From Hyalella azteca (lineage: Eukaryota > Arthropoda > Malacostraca > Amphipoda > Hyalellidae), in NCBI RefSeq assembly GCF_000764305.2, contig NW_025941719.1, forward strand, positions 588,919 through 652,918: 64,000 nucleotides of DNA. The letters run 5' to 3'. The position numbers and the translations under genes are program-made. Below the pieces are notes generated by a model. The model searched no databases. It saw nothing but the letters and a program-made list of their open reading frames with translations, and had not been told where the DNA came from. Of the stretch, positions 1 through 12,648 are shown in pieces (position 1 is the stretch's first letter; every line of letters begins with the position of its first letter).

Positions 1-2129
1 AGAAATGCGCCACCAATGATGTTATCATTGATATTGTGTGTAAGTAAATTTTTTATTTATACTCAACTCATAGGTTTTGACACTGAATTTGTTTCTGCAA
101 TGTTGCCATTCCGGCAAAAATTCAGAAAACATTCACTGAGTAGCTAATGATAATTAACTCACGATATCATATCCTTCTTTGGCCCGAATACAAAATATAT
201 ATTATTATTACTTTTGTGGCATATTAACATCGAAATTCTGATGTTCATCACCATGATGCATCACAATGTACTAATGATATTTGCTCTGTTCCTGCTGAGC
301 CGATAATTTACTGGTTCCTTTAGCTTGACTGCTCCATTTCTTTCCCACTTACAATAAGTGTTATTAGAAACTCTACGGTCGGGACTATAGTGGGCCATTT
401 CTTCTCTCCTTCCAGTTTTCTCAGCCTAGGTTAATAGTTTTGGAGCTCATTGGATTTAAGTGCCTATATCGAATCGGCTTTCGTGCGGCGATGTTGCTAG
501 GTTGGAGTTGACGAATTAAAGTTTTGATAGAATGCTTCTTAAATAATAACTTTAGTCTGATGACGATCTTATTTCTAGTATTTCGTACAGAATAGACCTG
601 TTTTTTAATGGGAGGCATTTTATATATATTAATGATTAATATACATATTAGGGATTAATAAAAATAAACAGGTCTATGCTAAATCGCAGCGAATGAACGT
701 TGTTTTACGTTGAAACTATTTCAAATTCTTTTATTTTTGGGGCCTTAATTAGAATTGACGGAATGTGTGTGTGCTTTTTTTGTTTGCGGTTTTTGCTTTT
801 AGTCAAGTACGAAAAAATTCCATTAGGTTAAAAAGTTTTCTCCACAAAAACTGCCGCTATCTCTACCTGGCCTCGCTTCAACCTACGTTCATCAATCTAG
901 CTCTTCCTTTGACAAGCTCTCGTCCAGTTTTTAAACCTTAACCAAAAAATTAATGATGCCTATTTTAAACTATAGATGATTTTTATTGTTGTAATAAAAA
1001 GGAATATTACAATGTAATTTATTTCAATGTTGATGCATTTTAGCTGATAAAATAATCGGAAAATCTGGTGATGTAGTTAAATGCGCTATTTCAAGATTTC
1101 GGGTCGGGGAAGTGAAAAATGCCTCCTAAAGTTTGAAACTCTCTGAAAGTTAATCGCTCGCAGCCGACACCTCAACTGCATTTATAATTCTATCCTGAAT
1201 ACCCATTTTTCGTTCAGAAAACTCGATATTTTTGCATAATTACAGTTGTCAGCTAGTGAAATCATTACAGGTTCCACGTAATGAAACCGTTACGGTTTTC
1301 AGCTGAGTGAAACCATTTAACGTGCAGAAATAAATTCGTTGTCAAAGAAATTTTCGATTTCCGCTTAATCTCAAACTAAAATAGCGTTCGTCGTAATTTT
1401 CCGGCTTTATTTTTCTAAGTCGGTAATGATTTTAGGATTAAAATGCGGAACAGGCTGATCAAGTATTTAGATATTCTTTAATTTGTGTTTTTTATTATAA
1501 TCAATCATGAAATTTATTCATTGAATTTTAGTCTGCATGCAAACACACAATTTATGGAATATCCTCCAAGTTGCACTGCCCTCTGATGACATGTTCGGGT
1601 TACCTAACAGCCAATACGTGTCAATGCACCTGCTTTATCATTTAATAAATTCATACTAGGATTGGTATTTGTCAGGTGTAATTTACGTCGACTTCTGTAA
1701 TTTCGGTGGGGAGAAATTTTCTTTCGTTTTTCAATCGAAGTTTTTTGGTAATGACGGAGATATCAACTACAGCAGACAGTGCACTATTGAAGTCTGCTTG
1801 ACCTGATAAATTAGATTTTTTACACATTCTTTATTTCCTATCTTTAGTCTTTAATTTAAATAATTAGTTGGTAAAGAATTGATTGCTCAAAAGTAAGGAA
1901 TTGAATAGACTTAATCTCTGTACCAGGAATTAATTGTAATAGGAATCGTCATTATATTCAGCTAAATACTTATTCCGTTTAAGAATCCGTCGCCTGCAGT
2001 GAGTCCTTGTTTGTGCTGAACGCAAAAACTGCTAAGAAAGAACTCGCGCCAGACACAAAACAGAAAATTATTCAAGGTTTCTAGAAAAAATCAAAGTAAA
2101 AAATGCTTCTGGTTTACATTTCGCAACGC
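1..2129. other. No recognised gene
   Basis: A+T-rich sequence with no long ORF, family match or array visible by eye. The only ORF of note (421-618, minus strand, 65 codons) has no recognisable features. Confidence 0.5.
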
Positions 2130-2130
2130 A

Positions 2131-2310
2131 GACGCCGAGCCAAATTACAGAGAAAACAGAGCATCGCTGCTGAGGCTGCAGAACAAATAAGGAAGATCGC
2201 TCAACAAGGTCCATACAGTCTCAGGGACGCCGGTGCCGGGGGAAGGAATCGTGACATGAAGGGATACCATGACACGGAACACCATCGATCCACATTGACT
2301 TCGCGAGAGT
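2131..2310 (+). CDS. Candidate coding exon, basic then polar, unknown gene
   Basis: An open frame preceded by a possible acceptor (ttcgcaacgcag, about 2119-2130) encodes RRRAKLQRKQSIAAEAAEQI RKIAQQGPYSLRD, a Gly-rich bend and RDMKGYHDTEHHRSTLTSRE, with a possible gtgtaa donor. The frame also opens with ATG at 2103 (MLLVYISQRRRRAKLQ), which would look like the cytoplasmic side of a membrane helix. Composition is more protein-like than the surroundings. It could be an upstream exon of the CNG gene, but its donor phase (2) does not join directly to exon 1 at 13931. Function unknown. Confidence 0.3.
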
Positions 2311-2330
2311 GTAAAAAATTAAATTATTGA

Positions 2331-4929
2331 AGCATAAAATATTTTTCAAATTGTACAAATATATTAAATGAATCCAACCAATTAGATGAAAAATTACGGC
2401 GTCTAAAGGCGTTCACACAAATCAACTAATGGGTAAATTTATTTGACGTAATTACTAATTCTAAAAGAACAAATATTAATACCATATATTATTTTATATT
2501 ATTCTGTAATATAATATTACGATACTAATTGATCGCTCGATAATTTGGCCAGCAACATTCAGAGTTTCCATTCTATTTTCGCGCAAACATTTGAACCATT
2601 TCTGCCGTGAGATCAAATTCTCGCAGATGGGATTCGTAAAATCTGTATTCTAATTTAACGTTGGCGATATTTCAGTCCGCAGATGCGATCGCATAGAAAG
2701 AATACGAAAAATATCCTGAGTGCTTTTGGACAGTTTTGGCGTGATCTTCGTTGGCATTTTTAGGCTGAGATTGCCAGTTATCGGAAATGCAGTCCACAGA
2801 TTATTTCCAGATGCAATCTCGCTTCAAAACGAGTCGCGCCGACGTTGCGCATATGATTTTAGAAACTCAATTTACGACGTTTAATTCTAACATCCAGAAA
2901 GATTTCAAATCGCTCCTCATATTCGCGCTCGATTTTTTCCTGCTCTGAAAATATTTGGATACTGAGAACAAGCTTAGACGACTGGTATAGACTTTGCATT
3001 GCCTGCTCGAGTGATAAATAAAATTTTTTTTTTCGCAACACTTCCGTAACTAATGAATTTAAGAAAAAGAATACTTCGTCCATGAAAAGAATAGGTAAAG
3101 ATTCATCGAAGGATCCTACAAATCTCTATGCTAAATTATTCCGTTCAGTCTGTTTTAAATTTTTTAAAAAAATCTGTAAATTTTTCCATCGAATCAGGGT
3201 TTGACTGAACTATACTGACTTACTAAAGTAAAAAATTCTATTCCGCATTTAATAATCCAAGTTCGTATATATTTTCGCTTGTGCATGTGGTTATTAGTTG
3301 TTTCGAAGCCCACCTCGCAGTCCTGCATGGATGTTATCTTAATTTTCCAGGTTTTATGTGAGCAGCGACATTGAGGCAATTTATTTGAAGCCCACGCTCC
3401 AGAGCGATGTCTATATGTTCCGTTTAATGTAAACGTTTTTATGCCGAATTACTTTGGTCTTTGAGCGAGTTATGCGTTTATAGAAAACTTTTGTATAGAT
3501 CCATATATATCCCGAGTCTTTTAGAAAATTTGTATGCATTTGTACTATGCTTACCATTAAATCTAGCACAATTTTCATTGAATCTATATAATTTTTTTAT
3601 TTATAAAACATTTATATAATGTTTGATTTTCCATCCGTTTGTCATGCATCTTCCACATTTTAAACATTGATTAGTAAATTTTTCAATTTTTAAACATTTT
3701 CCTTCTCTTTGCCGGATATTTGTGAAATATTATTCTTACCTTATCTTACCATTCATGCATTCCCCAATGTATGCTTCGACAATCCTGCTCACTCTGTTTA
3801 AAAAATTATAATAATAAAATCAATTTTGTACTGAAACGTATAATTCGATTCAACTTAAATTAAACTTTAATCAAATTTAATTTCATCGCAAGAACCAAAA
3901 ATCTAGTTTCAAATTAGAGAACGCACTTTTATTGCTCCATATAACTGATTATTTTTCAACTCTCGCAGAATCTACGAACAATAGTTTACGTTGCCTGATG
4001 AAGATGAATAGTTCATGAGACAGTCTGGCATCTCAATTGTAAATAGTTTTTTATAAGTCTAACGTGAAATATCTGTATATATATTAGTAATTTCAAAGTT
4101 ATTCAAGATCATACAAGATGTACGAAAGACGTTGAATGTTATTTTGGGACAACTCTGGAATAACATTTCCGAGCAACAGAAATTATTATTAAATGGTTTA
4201 ACCTCTCATTAACAGTGTCGGTTATGACAGAACCCACAAGACTTATATGTTTCGTGTGAAAAAAGATAGTTCTACGCAAGATTTTATGATATTGTATCTT
4301 TCGCGGTCATGTTCGAACTTTTCTTGTTGTCGTGCGTATATAGTGGCAAGTTCAATGTTCATTTAAATCACGGTCCTAGTAAGATACTTTATTGCACCAG
4401 ACGTTACATTTACATTAAAAGTTTTTTCTTCCAGACTAGACTTTAGCACAACAACTGGGCATCTATTAACATCAGTCCTAGGGACAAGCTTATCGAACCA
4501 CAAGATGCTGCTTTCACGACCGCGTTCCTACTGCTGCCTTTTCCTATCCGCAATTTCCCAGCACAGTTTCAGTGCGATCTAAAACATTCTTCCAATTCTA
4601 CTATTCAAACCTTCTAACATTCATTCCAACTTGACAACAAATTTATTAAATAAAAGACTAATACCTAACAATAAAATAACGATACATTTAAGAGCTCTAC
4701 ATTGTATTGATTAAAATGAAATAATTTTGGGTTCCATCTGATTAAAGTAATAAATAAAAAAGTAAAAGCAAAGAATACGCCAGGTATATCCACCATGTAT
4801 TCAAAGAAGGCGTTTCGGAGACCAGCTCAGCTCATAACCTTCATAGAATTCTAGCGCAATCACTGGCGAAAATTAATGTATACACGAAAGAGAATAAAAC
4901 GAACGTAATGAGACAACGGCAAACAAAAC
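2331..4929. other. No recognised gene
   Basis: A minus-strand ORF at 2859-3083 (74 codons, charged C-terminal half with EQEKIEREYEERFEIF) is the only item of interest, and I do not recognise it. The rest is A+T-rich and featureless by eye. Confidence 0.4.
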
Positions 4930-5120
4930 ATAAATACAATAAATGAATAAAACTTTTAAAAACCACGTTTTCTTAAGGGACAAAAAAACTTTTACTCTTA
5001 CATAACATTACATAACACTCTTCATAACTTTAATGTTATGTAAGAGTTACTGTTTTTCTTTTTTGTCCGTTAAGAAAACGTGTTTTTTAGAAGTTTATTT
5101 TTTTATTTTATTTTCTACTT
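4930..5120. repeat. Fold-back (inverted-repeat) element
   Basis: The left arm (about 4940-5016; contains CACGTTTTCTTAAGGGACAA and TTACTCTTACATAACATTA) is mirrored as its reverse complement on the right (about 5031-5110; TAATGTTATGTAAGAGTTA and TTGTCCGTTAAGAAAACGTG) with a short loop. Small size and long imperfect arms suggest a non-autonomous DNA transposon (MITE-like) or a local inverted duplication. No target-site duplication was identified. Confidence 0.7.
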
Positions 5121-7029
5121 ATTATTTTAGCAATTTTAGCAATTCAAATCATTTTTCAGGGTTGGCACTTCTGGATGTTCGACAAAAAAAAAGACCCGAT
5201 TCCCAACCGTGAATTTTTAAGTTTTTTTAATTAAAAAAAATTATAGAAAAAAGTTTTAAATTATTACTTCTGTTGATCAAATCTTGAATTGTTAGGAAAC
5301 ATAAGCATGCATGTCAAATTTCAAGTTCCTAGGATCATCAGAAGTGCTCTAAATTAAGGTTCGAACTTTTGATGACAGACAGAGACGAAGCGAAACTAAA
5401 AAAACGTGGTAATAAAAACCCATCAATTTACAATGTACGTTATTAAGACAAGGTTTCAATTTAAAAATTTACAGCGATTACGCGATCACTTCTCTTATCT
5501 TCTTGAAATTTTAACTCGATTGGTTTCTATGTTTCCTTTACCGTTTCTCTCTACTTAGGTACTCTACGCTTGTATTCAATGAAGTTTATAAACTGGTGGT
5601 GAAGCTGCATGGTGTCCGAAAATTTGTCTCTGAAGATGTGGTGAATTTATTCGGAATTTTCTTTGCTTTTTAATTCATGATGAGCATGTGACTTAAGCAG
5701 AATAATGATATAGTACTAATGAAGAAAAACAATAGCAGAAAAACAAAGACAAGGCAACAAAATTCATATGCAAATTATGAAAAACATAAACTTTGGGGTT
5801 CATTTTAGCTTACAACTTTCAGGCTGATCGACTTATCACTTAACTTGAATGTCTAAAACTTGCAAATAACCACAAATTCGAGATAATGAAGAATTTATCT
5901 GCAGAATATGAAGCATAAACAACTACATAATTCGCCATCGCTAATAAAAACCACAGATTCAACACTTGCATGACTAAACAGAGTGAACACGATTTGTACT
6001 CGAAAAAAACACGTACCTTTATGGGGAAATCACGAGCAATGACAAATACCAATTATTTCTATACGATGATAGGGGACTACCTCTTTATCACTACTGTATC
6101 TCATGAAAAGGTTTCAGTTGAGATAAGATACTGAGTAATCACATTGTATTCGGGAACTCACATCTGTACAATTGCTTTGTGCCGTGCGGCAGTCCTTACC
6201 AGCGCGTAACTGAAACATGAAGGAATGAATCCTGGATGTTTGCATAACCTAAAGTGTGGAAAGCTCTAAATGAAAATGGAAAAATTATTACTATGAAATA
6301 TGAACAAATTTATACTATTCCCTAACAACGAGGTCACGTCAAATGTGACTTAAATTCTCAACGAGAAATCATCAGTATCCTACAGCGATCCTTCATAACA
6401 ATATCATCAGGAATACCGTCATTGCCAAAAAACTTATTTTATGCAAAAACCACAAAAACTTCAGAAAACAACTGTCCACCGCATCGCCTTATTTTGAGTA
6501 GAAAATCCGGCAAACCCTTGCAGTAATATGATTTGAAAAGTTATTATTCTACCCTAATGACTTTATAATCGAATACTTACTATATACTCTTCATAAGGAT
6601 CTTTTTCTCGTGTCCTTATGGGCATGTTTCAGTCCCTTATTGTGAGACAAGAGCTGTTGTACATACGCACATAATTATCAAGCCAACGTTCAACAGCTAA
6701 GTTCAGATGTGAGCCTGGCTCAATGCATTCAAATACAAATACTTTAAAAGGTATTTGCGTTCAATACATTTAAATACAAAATACCTTACTTATACATTTT
6801 TGTTCCTTCTGTTAATTACGTTCTTCTATAATGTTTGCTTATTGCTGTGATTAGTATAAAAGATTTTTTTCAGTTTTTCATTTTAATCAGAGAAACTTTA
6901 AAAATAGTGAACAAGTTTTCCGCCTGAATTCAAACAGGAGCATGGAGCCAACTTGACACACAAGTTCTTTATCTACTAGTGGTATGTATGTTCTTACACA
7001 GCGCCATCACCGAACTGAGATTCATACTC
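5121..7029. other. No recognised gene
   Basis: A+T-rich, with a short GACA-type run near 5380. The minus-strand ORF at 5840-6052 has a hydrophobic, non-family-like translation. Nothing else supported. Confidence 0.4.
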
Positions 7030-7628
7030 TGATTACACGATAACTTTTCTCCGATTACACAATATATAACATGGTAACTTTTTTTCTCCGATCACAAGAT
7101 ATTCGACACGGTAACTTCGTTTTCTCCGATCACACGATAATTAACACGGTAACTTCTTTTTCTATCTAATTACACGATATTTAACACGGTAACTTCTTTT
7201 TATCAAATAACACGATATTTAATACGGTAACTTCTTATTCTTTGATTACACGATATTTAATACGGTAACTTAATTTTATCAAATTACGCGACATTTAACA
7301 CGGTAACTTCTTTTTATCAAATTACACGATATTTAATACGGTAACTTCTTATTCTATGATTACACGATATTTAATACGGTAACTTAATTTTATCAAATTA
7401 CGCGACATTTAACACGGTAACTTCTTTTTATCCAATTACACGATACTTAACGCGGTAACTTCTTTTTATCCAATAACACGATATTTAACACGGTAACTTC
7501 TTTTTATAAAATTACACGATATTTAACACGGTAACTTCTTTTTATCCAATTACACGATATTTAACACGGTAACTTGTTTTTATCCAATTACACGATATTT
7601 AACACGGTAACTTCTTTTTATCATATTA
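7030..7628. repeat. 38-bp minisatellite, about 16 copies
   Basis: A unit of 38 bp, typically CACGATATTTAACACGGTAA followed by CTTCTTTTTATCCAATTA, repeats head to tail. Left-hand units are more diverged (tctccgatcac variants); the middle has a higher-order alternation of units with attctttgatta and aattttatcaaattacgcg. Confidence 0.92.
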
Positions 7629-10130
7629 CACTGTACCTTGCACTGCGGACTGCGGCTGATTCTTCTCCGATCCCGTGATATAACCGTGACTGAGAGAAGT
7701 TCTTGGTACAGATCTAGTTGCTGTCTGCATGTAAAAATCCTGATACCAGTCGCTATGCAGTCCATCCGCGCCAGTTACGCGGTTAACAACGTCTCCAGAG
7801 AAATCAAGTCTGAGATGTAACTACATTGCGCCCCCGAGATCTGTTTGGAAGTTGCAAATAATGTAGAGGAGAGGGGATGAGAGAATGACCGGTGGAATAT
7901 CAGTGTGTAATGCAAGGGCAGTGCTTATGGGGAATATAGCGAATGAGGAAAAATCCATGTTTGGTTTAGTACGAACCCTGAGGACTTATGGTAAGTTTAT
8001 CGGATTTGATTTCTTGAACTAACTTTTAAATTCCTGTTAAAATTTAACAATCGTTAATGGCGGCTAATTTAAATGTACGTATGTGCCGAGGAAAAATATG
8101 TGATTGCATACTTCATGACAATCCAGAATTTCGGGTAAAATCTCTATATGGTATTACTGAGCTAAGAATAGAGTGATGAACTCTGTAGGTGCTATTTAGA
8201 AAGCAAGATGATATAATCTTCACGGATAATTGTTAGGCATTGATTTAGTACTGAATGCTATGACAAGCAGGATATGGCTGATGGGATATTTTTTTGACGT
8301 TACATTGTTGGGGGACTATCTCTTATTAAGCTGATAAGCTGACGTCTCCCCGACACATAGCACGTGATCGTTCAAGACTTCAAGCAATTTTTCAAGACCA
8401 AGGATATTCAATAAATAAGCAGTTGAAAGTAAATATAATTACCAATGAATAAATAGAAGCAAAAATACAACAAACCTAACACCCTAATCCTAACCTGACT
8501 TTAACTTGACTTTAACCGTGCGTTTCCATCACTTTCACTTCACTTCAAAGTTAAATAATCAAGTCCAAATATCGAGTTCATATCTTGAGCTCATCTATCA
8601 AGTTCGAACATCGAGGCCTTCCTGAAAATAGAACAAAATAACGCTTGAAATAACTAACTAAAGAATGAATATATAATAAACAAATTAACACGCAAAAATA
8701 ATCAATAACACGAAACTTAAATCACTTCTAAAATTGAACAAACACAAATATAATCACAGAGCTATCGATTAACGTACCTCCACGGCAAGGACACAAGACA
8801 CAATGATCGACAAAACGAAATACTGCTGGAGGTCACAGCTAAGGTGATTGAAAACTGAAAATGACAAAATCAAAATCCTAAACCTAATACATTGCAACAT
8901 AAAAATCAGCAATAAATCTATTTCCTCTACAACATTTTAAATTTTAGACAATAATAACTATTTTAAGACAATTAAATTCAAAATTTTAAATTTATTTTTG
9001 CTCTAATTTGGATATAATTTTTGCTAAGTGCCTATTTTCACCGTCTCTCCACATTATTAGCCTAATCATTTTAATAATTAGGAGTAATTATTATTGATTG
9101 AGTATAGTAAGTATCGAGACAACTGTCGTGAAAAATTTAGCATATAATTCTATGCCGTAAGTCTCAGGTAAGTTTCCAGTTAAATGATTCCAGATGAAAA
9201 CTCATGTGCATGCTTAAAAACGTGAATATTATCAGTGTTTTAAAGATACATGCAAACTTTGTTGAACTTATATTCTAGTTCAGTGCTGAGGCAGAACAAC
9301 GCAGATGTATCCAGGGTCTGAGTTGCGCTGTAAAAATGGGCTGGTTATGCCTAACATAAATCAAAATATTTTTCCACGAAGGAATTTTCCAGTGCATTTA
9401 AGCCCGCCCAGAGGCAGTTCAGTGCTGCTACTTTAATCGTTATTTTATTTGACCGAATTTAAATTCATACGCATTATCTTGTGTGAAATGCTGATTGTAT
9501 GGAGTTGGTCACTATTGTTTCATTATAATAGATAAGTAAGACATGATTTGAAAATAATTAGTTACGCTTGCGTGTTTGTAAGTTGACAGCCAAGAAGAGT
9601 AATAAACTTTGGATATAATTTTTCACCTATTTTAAAAATATAAATTAAAAGGATAATAGACTTGAATAAATATTGAATTGTCATCGCAGAAATGACGTTA
9701 CTCAATTTTAGAATTAACATTAGGAGAGCGTTGCGTGCAATGATATCGTTCAAGTTGCAGCAAGCAAATCAAACTTGAGCTCCCAACAACATCCTCTCGA
9801 TTGAGTTCCTCTCTCGATTGCCCACGCGAACACAGACTGCACACAGGAAAATTAGTGGGTTTATGTGAAACTAGCGTTGCACTTTTCGCTCTTGTGTGGG
9901 TCATCCTGACCCACTTTGGCCCGGCAAATGACGTATCAGTGCCATAAGCAAAACGCATGTCCCTATTAAGACAATGAATTCATTCTCCCCCATTCATTCA
10001 CGTGAGTGTTGGCATACAGAGATCAGGCGCTGTTCCCGGAGCGGGGGGACACACCTACAGGCGGCGCTGAGCTATCAGCTTTAGGCTCCGGTGGCGGTCA
10101 TACTTGAAATAAATAAGACAAAGCTGTGCT
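7629..10130. other. No recognised gene
   Basis: Mixed-composition sequence. A perfect palindrome with 8-bp arms (GTGGGTCA / TGACCCAC) sits at 9896-9914 in a GC-richer stretch running to about 10100, possibly an old mobile-element remnant, but no transposase similarity was seen. ORFs at 7580-7820 and 9698-9958 are not recognised. Confidence 0.35.
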
Positions 10131-10465
10131 AGGAATTTAAATGTAAAGAAAATAGCCAAAAAGTTCACCATTTCTTATAAGAAAAAACGTTTCGTAGTCC
10201 AGCTCCATCGTCACGTCAGTTCAAAACCTAGAACACAGTACCTGTGTTCTAGGTTTTGAACTGACGATGGAGCTGGACTAACCCACTGGATACTGGAAAA
10301 GCTACTGGACTAACCTTTTGAACTGGATGGAGCTGGACAAAACCTAGAACACAGGTACTGTGTTCTAGGTTTTGAACTGACGTGACGATGGAGCTGGACT
10401 CCGAAACGTTTTCTCTTATTAGAAATGGTGAACTTTTTGGTTATTTTCTTTACTTTTATATTCCT
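10131..10465. repeat. Large palindromic fold-back element (about 335 bp)
   Basis: Left arm 10131-10240 (AGGAATTTAAATGTAAAG ... CACCATTTCTTATAAGAAA ... ACGTTTCG ... CCAGCTCCATCGTCACGTCA) is mirrored at 10356-10465. Inside, a second inverted pair around CCTGTGTTCTAGGTTTTGAA (10241-10260) and AAAACCTAGAACACAGG (about 10338-10354) flanks a short spacer. Nested inverted repeats with no coding capacity fit a MITE/fold-back transposon or a serial inverted duplication. Confidence 0.85.
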
Positions 10466-12360
10466 GGCGAATTTGCGACTTAAGCAGCCAAGTGATCTTA
10501 AAGCTGGTAAATTTCCTACAGAACACTGAACACCTAAATTGCTAGTCTCAAACTTCCTTTCTCGGAAACGTGGTTCTCGAATTCTGCAGCCGTCTGATCT
10601 GTGAAAGTTTTGCTCGAGGATGAAATTGTTGCCAGTTGTTTCGTAAATAAATTAAGTTTAGAGCAAAGCTGTCGTAATTTTTCCCTTAACACTGAGCCCT
10701 GCAATTGCAAGCCTGCATCTTCGCTTTACGAACACGAGCACGAAATTTCTTAATTCATGCGTCATTCTTGTTTGCGTTTAAATCGTTACGATTAAATCCT
10801 ATTAATGGTATTAACTGCCATTTATTAAAGAGTGAAAAGACAAAAGAGCGGGTACTTATAAGTGGGTCAAAGTAATAAGTGGGTAACAAAAAGGTGGGTT
10901 AAAGTGAGATTTGTTCGTAAAAAATTTGTTCATAAAAAAAGAGTACTGTTTTGACTTGTTAATGTAGTGGTTGCCAAAACTTATTGTAATAACTGACACT
11001 TTATGCCTGTAATATTTATTGTAGTATTCAAACAAAATTATGAGGGAAGAATATTATAAGATTTATGGAAGTCGTCATCACAAATATCTCCTATATAGAA
11101 CTAGAACCATAGCTTTTGATAGCCCAAGCTGTGAGCATGGTGTGTGATCTTGGTCGAACAGCTTGAAATTATCTTAGTTGCATAGAGTTTAAAAATAATA
11201 TTGATTTATACGCCTGTTTAATTTATACCATATTTTTTTATACGACGGTAAAAAATCGATTTCATATTTGTTCATAAATTATCATTTTAATTAAATTATT
11301 TTGTTCCAACTATTTTTCAAGAAATTCGAGTTTCTTTTGAGTTCACCTTCATTTTGAAATGAGATCATTGTTATTGAAAATCGTGTGCAGGCACTCAATG
11401 TCACTAATACAACAATGTCAATTTTGGATAAGTGCAGGATTATTCTTCATGTTACTTGAGGACCTAAAAATAGGACTATAAGCAGTACCACGAAGAAGCT
11501 ACTGTATAACGGGCACCTGATTCCCAGTTTGGTAAAGCTAATCGAAAATGTGTAGATTTCAGGAATATTATATTGATTAGAAAAATTGAGTGAATACTCC
11601 AGTGATTGGCGCCAGGCAATTAAGTAGTTGAGGCTCTGTTAGTCATCCGTTTAATTACCTTTTCATAACTGACGGGATTTCTCAGTCCCAAACCCCTAGA
11701 TACGAGTGACATTGACGACGGTAAATGTATACGAGATGAAAGGGCTAAGAACTCTTCACCGCCATATATACGACTATTGTACGAACAAAATGAGTAACTT
11801 TCAAAAAGTTTTGAGCGCGGTGAAAACTTGTGTCTTTATAACAATACAATTTGAGTTACTTGTGTCGGGTAACACCTGGCAATAATTGTTAAAGAGAAGA
11901 AAGCAGAGGTGCTAGAACGTGTGGGATCATCGAACGGAGGTGCGGAGGTTCTGGCACGACGCCAAGCGTTCAGTCGTTGGGTCTCTCCTCCAGGCCTCCT
12001 ATATAACACGAGCCCTTTAGGACCATGATATCGGCGCGCCCACAGACATCAAACAAATACATCAAACATCCAGCAAACAAATGAACCATTCCATTTGTTT
12101 GATGACCAACGGTGGTAGATGGCAAGTCATGTCACTTGTATTGGCGGTTCATGACGAAATGCAGTTACAATGTCGTGGTAGTGTCATCTTGATTAAGACC
12201 AAGCTTCCCTAACTAAATTTAGAGTCGCCTCAGCTTCTGGTAATCCAAATCAGAAGCTGCCGCGTCAGCAAATTTTCACTGGGTTCACTTCTTGCGCGGC
12301 GAAGTGGTACTGACAGTGGACGAGAAAGAGCTTCTTACTGTTGAAATGATGTTAGAAGGA
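10466..12360. other. No recognised gene
   Basis: A+T-rich up to about 11850, then GC-richer at 11900-12060. A short inverted pair (CAAACAAATG / CATTTGTTTG) lies near 12068-12101. No family-like ORF. Confidence 0.4.
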
Positions 12361-12648
12361 TGAGTTACACACAGTTTATGGCTGTGCTTTTCTTCCTACG
12401 CGTAATTCAATCGAAATGACGCGTTACATACAGTTTACGACCGTGCTTTTCTTCCTACGTGTAATGCAGATAAAAATTACGTGTTACCTACAGTTTACGA
12501 CCGTGCTTTTCTTCCTACGTGTAATGCAGATAAAAATTACGTGTTACCTACAGTTTACGGCCGTGCTTTTCTTCCTACGTGTAATGCAGCCAAAATTACG
12601 TGTTACCTACAGTTTATGGTTGCGCTTTTCTTCCTTCCCGTAATGGAG
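12361..12648. repeat. 60-bp minisatellite, about 5 copies
   Basis: Unit of 60 bp (GTGTTACCTACAGTTTACGA then CCGTGCTTTTCTTCCTACGT then GTAATGCAGATAAAAATTAC). Two central units are identical; outer ones are diverged and the last is shifted by a 1-bp deletion. As 60 is divisible by 3, it creates repetitive spurious ORFs. Confidence 0.93.

Noticed and set aside
8475..8505. CCTAA-like words suggesting interstitial arthropod telomere repeat
   Set aside because: Only a few irregular units; not a tandem TTAGG array.
9896..9914. Palindrome GTGGGTCATCCTGACCCAC as a transposon end
   Set aside because: Single short palindrome, no matching terminal repeat or transposase nearby.
11999..12035. TATA-box-like CTATATAAC as a promoter for the channel gene
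   Set aside because: Common in A+T-rich DNA; no downstream first exon could be linked to it.
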